Positions 12,801-18,138 of a stretch of DNA of 21,568 bases are shown in pieces (position 1 is the stretch's first letter; each line of letters starts with the position of its first letter). The translations under genes and the position numbers were made by a program. Source of the stretch: Lingula anatina (Eukaryota; Brachiopoda; Lingulata; Lingulida; Lingulidae); NCBI RefSeq assembly GCF_001039355.2, contig NW_019774085.1, forward strand, positions 1 to 21,568. Reading direction: 5' to 3'. Under the pieces are notes generated by a model. It saw only the letters and a list, made by a program, of their open reading frames with translations. It had not been told where the DNA came from and made no database searches.

Positions 12801-15800
12801 TTGACCTACTTTTCACCATGAACTGAACTTTGCAACATTTTTTTCCCTTTTATCTCCAAAACTGGCAGAGATAGATCCATATTACTTGAATAGAAAGTCA
12901 TATACTGGCAATCTAAGTGTGACCTTTAAATTGACCTTTGACCTACTTTACACCATAAACTGAACTTTGCAACTTTTTTTATGCTTATACTTTCAAAGCT
13001 GGCAAAGATACGTGTATAGTTACTATTGAATTCGAATAGAAAGACATTAGAGGCAATTTACTATGACCTTAAAATTGACCTTTGACCTACTTTTCACCAT
13101 GAACTGAACTTTGCAAATTTTGGTTCCCTTTTATCTCCAAAACTGCCAGAGATAGGTCCATAGTTACTATTGAAGTTGAATAGGAAGTCTTATACTGGTA
13201 ATCTTACTGTGACCTTGAAATTGACCTTTGACCTTATTTACACCATAAACTGAATTTTGCAACTTTTTTAATGCTTGTACTTTCAAAATTGGCAAAGATA
13301 CATCCATGGTTACTTTTGAATTTGAATAGAAAGTCATATACTGGCAATTTTCTGTGACCTAAAAATTGACCTTTGACCTATTTTTTACCATGAACTGAAC
13401 TTTGCAAATTTTTGTTCCCTTTTATCTCTAAAACTGGTAGAGATAGGTCCATAGTTACTATTGAACTTGAATAGGAAGTAATACACTGGCAATCTAACTG
13501 TGACCTTGAAATTGACCTTTGACCTACTTTTTATTATGAACTGCTCTTTGCATGCTTTCTGGTCTTTAAATCTGCAAAATTGGCAAAGAAATGACCATGG
13601 TTGCTATTGAACTTGAATAGAAATTCATATACTATGATATTGAAATTGACCTTTGACCTGCTTTTTCACCATGAACTGAGCTTTGTATATTTTTTTGCCC
13701 TTCATATCTTCAAAACCAGCAGAGATGTGCCCGGTGTTGCCCCTAGGTTTTTTGTTTTGTCAGCATACATGTATATGCACCACTGACAACACATTTCAAG
13801 GAAAACCAATAGGCCTTTTGTCTAGAGAATTACAGAAGCGATCAATGGTAGGAAAATAGGTCAATTATAAAATCTGCTTGATTGTACCATTTTTATTTTT
13901 TTGCATATTTAGAGAACTCTTGTTGATTGCATTTTATATAGCTTGTCAAGCACAAGACTGGTGGTGGTGTCCCTTTTTTTTGGGGGGGGGGGAAGGGTTC
14001 CATACAAATACGCTTACTCCAGCTGGTGGTACAATATTCGGAGGCGGTATCGCCTCTCTGATCCTCTAGTTACCCATCCTGTCCAACTCATCTGTTGTTC
14101 ACCATGTAACTTACGACATATAAACTATTATTATTTACTTAGTTTTTTTTAGTGACCCTGTTTGGTGAAAAGTCAGTTTCCTTTTGAAAACAAGAGTGAT
14201 TTTTTCTTCGTGGTGTATATTTGCCAGCTTTCCTGTCTAGTTTCACTTAACATTTGCTGAGAAACTTTCTACAACACTTTTCACCCCTGTAAGTAATTGT
14301 ATTAGGCTCTATTCCCAGAGCTTTTAGATCGATCTATCCCCGCGGGGAGTCTCACTAGATTACTGTCAGATAATACGGCTTAAATGTCCATCCCGCCTAC
14401 TACAAGCTGTAAGGGGGTAATAAACTACCTAAAATCTTCACACGCTGCCTCTGTTTACATCACTCAATAGCCTACTTGATTGCTGTGCCACCACATGGGC
14501 ATATCTTGAACTTGATTCGCATCCATAAAAAAACTGTTCCAACTAATAAAATATTAACTTTTTTTATAATTGATCAATAATGACTTCTGGGCACAAAAAT
14601 GATAATTTTAGCCCTTTGTTTCATCTCAAGATTCCTTTAATGCTTCAGCTACTCCACTTACACAGAATCTTGTGACAGTGTTAAAAATCCCAGTTGCCAA
14701 GAGAGTTTCTGTATGCTAGCATACATGAGTACATCAATCTTGACCATTTCACTAGTTTGTATGAATATTTCAGTGAACTTGGCTGCTGTTCTATAATACC
14801 TCTGTCTGTTTTAGCAACTAAACCCCATAATTCAAGGATCAGCAGCCAGCAACGGAAATGGACTAGAACAGACTATGTTTGACAGGCTCATGGCTATGGT
14901 AAGCTACACGTATGTATTAAGTAGTACTAGGGCTTGTCCTCGTAAGAACTTAATGCCTGGAGATTTAAGCAATCAATTCTCAAACCAATACTTATTTTTT
15001 TAGACTAAAAAAATTATGTGAAAGTTCTGAAAAATGAGTTGTTTTCAAGACGGTAAGCACTGTATACCATTGTCAGCAAGAACTCAAATATTAGAAATTG
15101 TGATTAAATATATCAGAATAAGAATTAAAGGTGTTTAAATTTTTGGGGAAAATTACCAAATTGTCCATTCTTTCTTTCAGGGTCATGAGACAACAATGCT
15201 ACATACACAGTATAGGTGTCATCCAAGGATAAGTGCCATGGCCAGTACCTTGTTCTATGGTGGGTTGTTGAAGGATGGAGTATCTGAAAAAGACAGGGAA
15301 CCTTTAATGGTAATCTCATATCACTTGGAGGCTGACCTCTCATTTATGACCACAAAAAACGGAGATAAGACCATGCAGTCACCAAGAGCCTTTAATAGAT
15401 ACTGTTATCTAACAGACTGCTCCTTTTGGAACACATATACAAAGTAGTAATTTACTTTATTGCCAGTGGTGATTCTTGCTGGTCACTGATATACCAGTGT
15501 AGTTTTTGCTTCAAAATGGTATTGATTGCATCCCTTCATGATCTTTTATATTCCTTTCATTATTCTATTTAAATTAATAAGCAAAGTGTGTAAGTACGTG
15601 GATCCCTGATAGTAGCCTGTGTTCCATGTACAGTTAAAAAGTTTTTGTTTAAAACTCATGAAGGTGATGTTTCCAAAATGTCTGCTTTCAAAATTTTGAT
15701 TAGTGCATGCAATATTGTACAATAGCTGTTTTTCATTGTTTTGTCTAAATACAGTATTTTTTCACATGATCAAAAGTGATTTTTTCCCAAATATTTTCAG

Positions 15801-18138
15801 AATGCTCAACTAGTAACTATCTTCAGCATTTCAGAAATGTTTAATTTGTTATTATTAATCTGGATTATAATGTATTGTGTCTAAAATTGTGTATGTATTC
15901 CAGAAATCCTGTCCACCTCTGTGCTTCATTGATGTCTCGAAAGGTCAGGAAGCTCGGGACAGACTGGACAGCATTTATAACAAGGAGGAGGAGGCCTTTG
16001 TTGCATCTCTTCTTAAGAAGCTGCTGTCTGAGGGCTTGAAGCCAGCACAAATTGGGGTTATTACACCTTTCAGGTCTCAGGTTGCTAAAATTAAGAAGAT
16101 TTTGTTGGCTAGCAGGTAAGGGAGGAGCATATTGGTATTGAAATGACAGTCATATGTTATACATGTAATAAATATATCTTCACAAGCAAAATCTGTACTT
16201 TTTGTTAGTGATAAACATTTTCATGTATGGCCTCTGTTCCCCATTTATATTCTCACCCTAATGCAAATAATGTTTACAAAATGTGTTACTGTTGTATCAA
16301 AATTCAATACAAAATCACAATTTCAGGTTTTTGTTATAAAGAGATGTAAAATGTTCTTGACCAGGCGGGACACACTCTATGTTTCAGTATTAATGAGCCC
16401 AGTAAAATCAGTGCTGTCCAGATTTCCACAGTGGATGCTTTTCAAGGAGGAGAGAAGGATGTCATCATTCTATCCTTTGTGAAAACTAACAACACAGCAT
16501 TCATTGATTGCAAAAAGTAAGTCACTATTAGCTACTATGATACCAAAAATACCTATGGAGGATAGGCACTGTCAACTCTGCAGTTGTAATATAGAATATT
16601 TCTGTTCGAATGCCCTACTCTGTTTCTGTTGCTGTTTCCAGGAGAACCAATGTTGCCTTGACCAGAGCTAAGCACCATCTGCTGCTTGTTGGACAAAAGC
16701 AGAATCTGGAAAGAAACCCAATGTTTAAGGAGGTCATCTTTTATTGTGGAAGTAAGCATGCATGTGTGGTGCTTAATGCAGAGAGAGGGTATTGGCAATA
16801 TTAGTAATTAAATTTCTTCCAAAAAAAAAGTCATTCAGAAGTAGTATAACTATGCTGGTAAAGTGCCAAATATGTCCAACATATGTAATGCTTTTTGGTT
16901 TACATTTCATGAAAGGGGTTGAGCTCCCAAGACGGAGGTACAGTAGGTTGAGTAGATTAGTGGCATGTCTCTTTAAAACAAAGTATGCTTTAAGTAATGT
17001 GTGCATAGAGTAACTACATATCTTGGTCTAATGCTCCCATAATATAGTACAGCTGCTGACGGAGTTTACTCAGCCCCAATTTGGTGAGTCCTTGAAGGCA
17101 TTCTAAAACTGGGCATTAGTATAAACTACTGGTAAGCACCAGTGCTATATTTTATGGGCACCTATAAGAGAAAGAAAGTCAAGATATGTAGTAACTCCAT
17201 GCATATATTATTTTTAGTGCAAAAGAGACAAAATGACAAAGATATTAATCGATTATCAATCTACTTACATATTTCTGCCTTAGAAGCTTAACCCCCTTGT
17301 TCAGATCGATGACATAATATAATTATTTGATGTTAACCTCAGGTGATGTTGTAAATGCCTCACAATTTATGAGAACATTTCAACAACAAAAGACATCAGA
17401 GGCAGAGAAATCTCCATCACAGAAACAAGGCTTCTCATCTTGTGGTATGCAGCAAAGCAGATATACTGACAGTAGCAAAAGTCTTATCTTGAAAGCAGAA
17501 CAACAGTCACCATCAAATGTTTACAGTGAAAATATCACAGACAAAGGGCCCCAAGGTAAAGGAAAGCCTTCTGAAAAAAATTGTACAAAATAACTCAATA
17601 TCTAAGCCCTTGAACAGGGAAAAACAGGAAATGGAAATGAATGCATGTTAAATTCTGAGAAAAAAAATAAGAAAAATAGATAGTATATGCAGTGTATTTT
17701 GTTCTTTCTTATTTTTAGGGACATTTTTGCCAGTTGTCCAAGCCTGGTGTGACACTCACAGTGTGAGTATGAATTTGCAAAGCAAATATTGAAGGGTGGG
17801 TGTGGCTATATTTGAAGGTCTGGTATGCATCCTCCCAAATACTCCATCACAACTAAAATTTGAGCCTTTTTGTCTTGTACCCCTAATTCCATTCTAATCT
17901 CACAGAAAGAATCATTTTAAAGGTACAGTATTTCTTCTCTTCTCAGTATATACACCATTTTTCTTGTTATTATGTTAAACATTAAATTTTTCTTTTTCAG
18001 CCTGGTGATGGAGCATTTAAAGAGCCACCTTGCCATGTTCCCATGAGGTCACTTTCAAGGCCCCGTATAATAGATGAGAACATATTCAGTGACAGTGACA
18101 CAGAATCCTCAGACAATGAAGACCTACCAGCATTTTGA
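725..18138 (+). CDS. ZGRF1: ZGRF1-like SF1 DNA helicase, C-terminal half (spliced, 5' partial)
   Basis: Seventeen exons join in phase into about 630 visible codons: 725-851, 1423-1477 (tentative), 2516-2630, 3607-3760, 6217-6294, 9866-9949, 10135-10177, 10745-10825, 11066-11164, 14815-14898, 15181-15309, 15904-16115, 16388-16516, 16642-16751, 17343-17555, 17719-17762 and 18001-18138. Helicase motifs in order: Walker A GAFGSGKS (residues 99-106 of the visible protein), Ia TNVAVD (140-145), Walker B LDEASQ (249-254), III GDTKQLNP (275-282), QYRCHP (316-321), ITPFRSQ (402-408), V VDAFQGGEKD (435-444), VI NVALTRAK (466-473). This is the UPF1-like SF1B layout. The segments around Walker A (HLIHGAFGSGKS), RVGS...LPYS and GLEQTMFDRL match ZGRF1 better than senataxin, MOV10 or IGHMBP2. 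Known ZGRF1 is a nuclear 5'-3' DNA helicase acting in recombinational and crosslink repair; that role is inferred here. Residues 501-630 are a polar tail. The N-terminus and promoter lie outside the window. Confidence 0.88.
852..1422 (+). other. intron
   Basis: AT-rich intron sequence. I see no repeat, RNA gene or open frame of interest. Confidence 0.55.
1423..1477 (+). CDS. ZGRF1: tentative short exon before the helicase core
   Basis: The exon at 725-851 ends with two bases of a codon, while the exon at 2516 needs an incoming phase of zero, so something must lie between. A polypyrimidine tract and AG at 1421-1422 open a basic segment starting SMDNQKKQNRSFLLTRRE in the required phase. It can leave at GTGCGT (end 1477) or GTGGTG (end 1474), both phase zero. 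Both donors are weak, so the exact end is uncertain. Confidence 0.45.
1478..2515 (+). other. intron with short AT microsatellite
   Basis: AT-rich intron. It contains a short TA run at about 2336-2352 and no recognised element. The minus-strand open frame at 1541-1726 shows no protein-like features. Confidence 0.55.
2516..2630 (+). CDS. ZGRF1: exon: Q-motif region and start of Walker A
   Basis: Acceptor TCCAG at 2511-2515 and donor GTGAGG at 2631. It encodes EEYAAFYIKKYGLNTDQAEA and runs to HVHLIHG. The GLNTDQAEAL segment sits where SF1 helicases carry the Q-motif glutamine that contacts adenine. The last codon is split (G|GT), completing the first glycine of Walker A in the next exon. Confidence 0.88.
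2631..3606 (+). other. intron with poly-G and poly-T runs
   Basis: Holds homopolymer runs at about 2955-2967 (G) and 2982-2993 (T), then pyrimidine-rich sequence with CCCATCTAATGTT repeated at about 3116 and 3142. No named element is recognised. Confidence 0.5.
3607..3760 (+). CDS. ZGRF1: exon: Walker A and motif Ia
   Basis: Acceptor CTCAG, donor GTAGGT at 3761. It encodes AFGSGKSSTVAVIIEFL, the P-loop that binds ATP phosphates with the invariant GK-S, followed by ILISSATNVAVDRVLEG, which contains motif Ia (TNVAVD) that contacts the DNA strand. It leaves in phase 2, so the glycine codon is completed in the exon at 6217. Confidence 0.93.
3852..3882 (+). repeat. copy A 5' terminal repeat with palindrome
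   Basis: ATTGTACCACTAGCG, then TAGG, then CGCTGGTGGTAC form an approximately 12-bp stem with a 4-nt loop and one G-T wobble. The outer 14 bases match the inverse of the sequence at 6067-6081, making the asymmetric terminal inverted repeat. Confidence 0.75.
4786..5790 (+). repeat. copy A tandem array, about 145-bp units
   Basis: Roughly six to seven degenerate units share the blocks ATCTCCAAAACTGGC, ATAGTTACTATTGAA, GGCAATCTAACTGTGACC, GACCTACTTTTCACCATGAA and CTGAACTTTGCAA. Exact TGACCTTTGACCT occurs at 5579-5591 and 5704-5716; a further exact copy at 4199-4211 lies outside the array. Several units carry mismatched versions (5204, 5346, 5465). This is the most decayed array of the three. Confidence 0.85.
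6087..6115 (+). other. copy A 3' hairpin and CTAG terminus
   Basis: GAGGCG-GTAT-CGCCTC forms a 6-bp GC stem (6087-6102), and 13 nt after it the element ends in CTAG. Helitron-type elements use such a 3' hairpin as the transposition stop signal. The same bases occur in copies B and C. Confidence 0.8.
6217..6294 (+). CDS. ZGRF1: exon: segment after motif Ia, between two Helentrons
   Basis: Acceptor TTTCAG at 6211-6216 and donor GTGTGT at 6295. It encodes LLEHGFKDFVRVGS, then APEISKRVLPY, and the split serine gives LPYS. RVGS...LPYS is characteristic of ZGRF1. At 78 bp and phase 2 on both sides, it could be skipped without a frameshift. Only about 300 bp separates copy A from copy B here. Confidence 0.92.
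7015..7082 (+). repeat. 34-bp perfect tandem duplication in copy B
   Basis: The 34-bp unit starting GGAGACCTCTTGTTTATTGC occurs twice with no mismatch (7015-7048 and 7049-7082). Copies A and C have a single unit, so this is a private, probably recent, slippage event. Confidence 0.9.
7420..7589. other. unrelated insert inside copy B
   Basis: Between TTAGACCCTTA and GCATGAACTGAACTTTGC, copy B carries about 170 bp absent from A and C and replacing about one array unit. It begins GGGTCCGTTCACATG, which looks like a DNA-transposon end, and is CpG-richer than its surroundings. No matching inverted end is visible, so it may be a fragment. Family not recognised. Confidence 0.45.
7590..8190 (+). repeat. 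copy B tandem array with DR1 sites
   Basis: About four to five units of the same array as in copies A and C, some shortened. Exact TGACCTTTGACCT occurs at 7724-7736, 7870-7882, 7983-7995 and 8106-8118. Spacing (146, 113, 123) is less regular than in copy C, consistent with small deletions. Confidence 0.85.
8487..8515 (+). other. copy B 3' hairpin and CTAG terminus
   Basis: Identical in sequence to the terminus of copy A: a 6-bp GC stem with GTAT loop, then 13 nt ending in CTAG. Confidence 0.8.
8524..8582 (+). repeat. about 60-bp direct repeat, left copy
   Basis: GTCACCTGTTGTGCATGATT ... GCTATTATAAGCATTATT recurs with few changes at 9122-9182. It starts nine bases after copy B ends. The two copies bracket about 540 bp that includes the 130-bp tandem repeats. 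Confidence 0.75.
8621..9010 (+). repeat. 130-bp tandem repeat, three units
   Basis: Units start at 8621, 8751 and 8881, an exact 130-bp period. Each holds CATAACTCAAAAAGTTATGG, TTGATGAAATTTTCAGG and TAGTTTTTGGTGGTGATCTG, followed by a variable ATCAATAATCAAT spacer. It is preceded by a short palindrome-like ACCTCTGCCAAGGAGGT (8583-8599). I recall similar sequence as a dispersed repeat in other invertebrates but cannot confirm the family here. Confidence 0.85.
9122..9182 (+). repeat. about 60-bp direct repeat, right copy
   Basis: GTTACCTGTTGTGCATGATT ... GCTATTATAAGTATTATT matches 8524-8582, with substitutions and small indels in the middle. Likely remains of a tandem duplication or of flanking repeats of an inserted element. 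Confidence 0.75.
9200..9610 (-). mobile_element. non-LTR retrotransposon remnant (endonuclease start)
   Basis: Minus-strand translation near 9403 gives TKIGTWNVRTLYQCGNLAQ, then IYGLDILGISEMHW. TWNVRT opening a protein and the LDILGISE strand are the hallmark of the APE-type endonuclease domain at the start of many LINE ORFs. The frame is lost after about 60 residues and no reverse transcriptase follows. Upstream on the minus strand (to about 9610) the sequence resembles LINE leader sequence (GGTTGAGAAAGGAGGGTTGG). A dead 5' fragment. Confidence 0.72.
9635..9838 (+). repeat. 51-bp minisatellite, about four units
   Basis: Units begin at 9635, 9686, 9737 and 9788, an exact 51-bp period. Each has the core ACAGTAATGCCTGT, GATATGGAT or a variant, and TTTTGTGTATTGTCTCAACT; the last unit is shortened. 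Because 51 is divisible by three, the array stays open on both strands and makes spurious open frames. Confidence 0.9.
9866..9949 (+). CDS. ZGRF1: exon: basic linker in the helicase core
   Basis: Acceptor TTGCAG, donor GTTAGT at 9950. It encodes VRATGRRKGELRKLERMLKR, then AKKPSEK and a split Q. It is lysine/arginine-rich and probably helical. It occupies the place of the insert between the LPYS segment and motif II in ZGRF1 relatives. Length 84 bp, phase 2 on both ends. Confidence 0.85.
10135..10177 (+). CDS. ZGRF1: short exon: YLKEAIQKHGINRR
   Basis: Acceptor TATCAG at 10129-10134, donor GTGATG at 10178. Only 43 bp, it completes the split Q and adds 14 residues continuing the helical basic linker. 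It joins in phase with both neighbours. Confidence 0.8.
10178..10744 (+). other. intron
   Basis: Intron sequence. A minus-strand frame at 10351-10554 codes no motif I recognise. No repeat family identified. Confidence 0.5.
10745..10825 (+). CDS. ZGRF1: exon: VVGATCATC segment
   Basis: Acceptor TGCAG, donor GTAAGT at 10826. It encodes KLLYARVVGATCATCGESS and KGMIFP. The VVGATC strand precedes motif II in UPF1-like helicases. The Cys-x-x-Cys here resembles a Cys pair seen in ZGRF1 relatives; whether it binds metal is unknown. Confidence 0.9.
11066..11164 (+). CDS. ZGRF1: exon: Walker B and first half of motif III
   Basis: Acceptor TTTAG, donor GTAAGA at 11165. It encodes VLILDEASQLTEPATLIPMK and ends LVLVGDTK. 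DEAS is the Walker B motif that coordinates magnesium and activates water for ATP hydrolysis. The exon ends inside motif III, splitting GDTK from QLNP. The usual motif is GDPKQLPP, so two prolines are replaced. Confidence 0.94.
11281..11308 (+). repeat. copy C 5' palindrome
   Basis: GTACCACCAGCG-TAGG-CGCTGGCGGTAC, a 12-bp stem with one A-C mismatch and a 4-nt loop. The same structure occurs at 6418-6445 in copy B. Confidence 0.8.
11404..11474 (-). mobile_element. 47-bp LINE 3' tail with 12-bp target duplication
   Basis: TCTCTTGGATTT at 11404-11415 is repeated at 11463-11474, while copies A and B have it once. Between them lie 47 bp: on the minus strand GTGGCCTTATGTCCCACGCG, then GGACGAAGAGCA and ATGATGATGATGATG. 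A trinucleotide 3' tail with a target-site duplication is the mark of a severely 5'-truncated non-LTR retrotransposon. It is younger than copy C. Confidence 0.75.
12240..13730 (+). repeat. copy C tandem array, about ten 145-bp units with DR1 sites
   Basis: Exact TGACCTTTGACCT occurs at 12361, 12505, 12651, 12932, 13076, 13222, 13367, 13513 and 13647, with one-mismatch AGACCTTTGACCT at about 12795. Spacings are 144, 146, 144, 137, 144, 146, 145, 146 and 134. Units alternate between a form with TATACTGGCAATCT and CCTTGAAATT and a form with ATTAGAGGCAATTTA and CCTTAAAATT, giving a dimer period of about 290 bp. In the complementary strand the core is AGGTCAAAGGTCA, a perfect DR1. Confidence 0.92.
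14041..14069 (+). other. copy C 3' hairpin and CTAG terminus
   Basis: Same GC stem with GTAT loop and TCTGATCCTCTAG tail as copies A and B. Confidence 0.8.
14303..14430 (+). repeat. dispersed repeat, copy 1
   Basis: Shares ATTCCCAGAG, GATCTATC, GGCTTAAATGTC, then CCTACTA..AAGCTGT and GGGGGTAAT.AACTAC with 19154-19258. It contains a small palindrome CCCCGCGGGG (14339-14348). No coding capacity; family not recognised. Confidence 0.65.
14431..14814 (+). other. intron remainder before motif III exon
   Basis: AT-rich intron sequence with no recognised element. It ends in a TCTGTCTGTTTTAG acceptor at 14801-14814. Confidence 0.55.
14815..14898 (+). CDS. ZGRF1: exon: second half of motif III
   Basis: Acceptor TTTTAG, donor GTAAGC at 14899. 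It encodes QLNPIIQGSAASNGNGLEQT then MFDRLMAM. Q279 is the motif III glutamine. IQGS...GLEQT-FDRL is strongly conserved in ZGRF1-type helicases and supports the assignment. Phase zero on both ends. Confidence 0.94.
15181..15309 (+). CDS. ZGRF1: exon: QYRCHP motif
   Basis: Acceptor TTTCAG, donor GTAATC at 15310. It encodes GHETTMLHTQYRCHPRISAM, then ASTLFYGGLLKDGV and SEKDREPLM. QYRCHP begins the second RecA-like domain; its arginine contacts nucleotide in this family. Phase zero on both ends. Confidence 0.94.
15310..15903 (+). other. intron
   Basis: AT-rich intron with no recognised element. The codons after 15309 stay open for a while but diverge from the family, so the donor at 15310 is preferred. 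Confidence 0.6.
15904..16115 (+). CDS. ZGRF1: exon: second RecA domain, ITPFRSQ
   Basis: Acceptor ATTCCAG, donor GTAAGG at 16116. It encodes PPLCFIDVSKGQEA, YNKEEEAFVASLLKKLL and PAQIGVITPFRSQVAKIKK. The EA-FV helix and the IGVITPFRSQ strand are the standard second-domain elements of UPF1-like helicases. It leaves in phase 2 (AG of a serine). Confidence 0.93.
16388..16516 (+). CDS. ZGRF1: exon: motif V
   Basis: Acceptor GTTTCAG, donor GTAAGT at 16517. It encodes INEPSKISAVQISTVDAFQG, then GEKDVIILSFVKT and FIDCK. VDAFQG-E-D is motif V, which couples ATP hydrolysis to movement on DNA. Here the residue before E is G rather than the commoner A. Confidence 0.94.
16642..16751 (+). CDS. ZGRF1: exon: motif VI
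   Basis: Acceptor TTTCCAG, donor GTAAGC at 16752. It encodes RTNVALTRAKHHLLLVGQKQ, then NLERNPMFKEVIFYCG. The arginine of ALTRAK is the arginine finger. This ends the conserved helicase core. It leaves in phase 1. Confidence 0.94.
16752..17342 (+). other. intron
   Basis: AT-rich intron; no repeat or RNA gene recognised. Open frames at 16773-17013 on both strands are not supported by any motif. Confidence 0.55.
17343..17555 (+). CDS. ZGRF1: exon: polar C-terminal tail
   Basis: Acceptor CCTCAG, donor GTAAAG at 17556. It joins in phase to motif VI through a split serine and encodes about 70 residues rich in S, Q and K (SQFMRTFQQQKTSEAEKSPS, SENITDKGPQG). It looks disordered and has no recognised domain. 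Reading on reaches a stop at 17591, so an unspliced short form is possible. Confidence 0.75.
17719..17762 (+). CDS. ZGRF1: short exon of the C-terminal tail
   Basis: Acceptor ATTTTTAG, donor GTGAGT at 17763. 44 bp encoding the split G then TFLPVVQAWCDTHS. Phase and strong splice sites support it, but no conserved motif does. Confidence 0.65.
18001..18138 (+). CDS. ZGRF1: last coding exon, acidic C-terminus
   Basis: Preceded by a long pyrimidine tract and CAG at 17998-18000. It encodes PGDGAFKEPPCHVPMRSLSR, then IIDENIFSDSDTESSDNEDL and PAF, stop TGA at 18136-18138. The SDSDTESSDNED run has acidic-flanked serines of casein kinase 2 type; phosphorylation is inferred only. Confidence 0.8.
   Translation, partial: PGDGAFKEPPCHVPMRSLSRPRIIDENIFSDSDTESSDNEDLPAF

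Larger units (their letters stand above)
11278..14069 (+). mobile_element. HINE / pearl-like non-autonomous Helentron, copy C
   Basis: The longest and most regular copy (2.8 kb). It starts ATTGTACCACCAGCG with palindrome at 11281-11308. It has the inverse repeat at 14021-14035, a 3' hairpin at 14041-14056 and ends CTCTAG at 14069, followed by TT. Its array (about 12240-13730) has about ten units and nine exact DR1 sites. A 47-bp LINE tail is nested near its 5' end. It lies in the intron that splits motif III, in gene orientation, and has no coding capacity. Confidence 0.8.

Noticed and set aside
4786-13730. CRISPR-like arrays
   Set aside because: The repeats are contiguous 145-bp tandem units without unique spacers, in a eukaryotic intron inside a transposon.
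725-18138. Assignment as senataxin, MOV10, UPF1 or IGHMBP2
   Set aside because: All share the motif set, but the stretches HLIHGAFGSGKS, RVGS...LPYS and GLEQTMFDRL in this order fit ZGRF1 best. A phylogeny would settle it.
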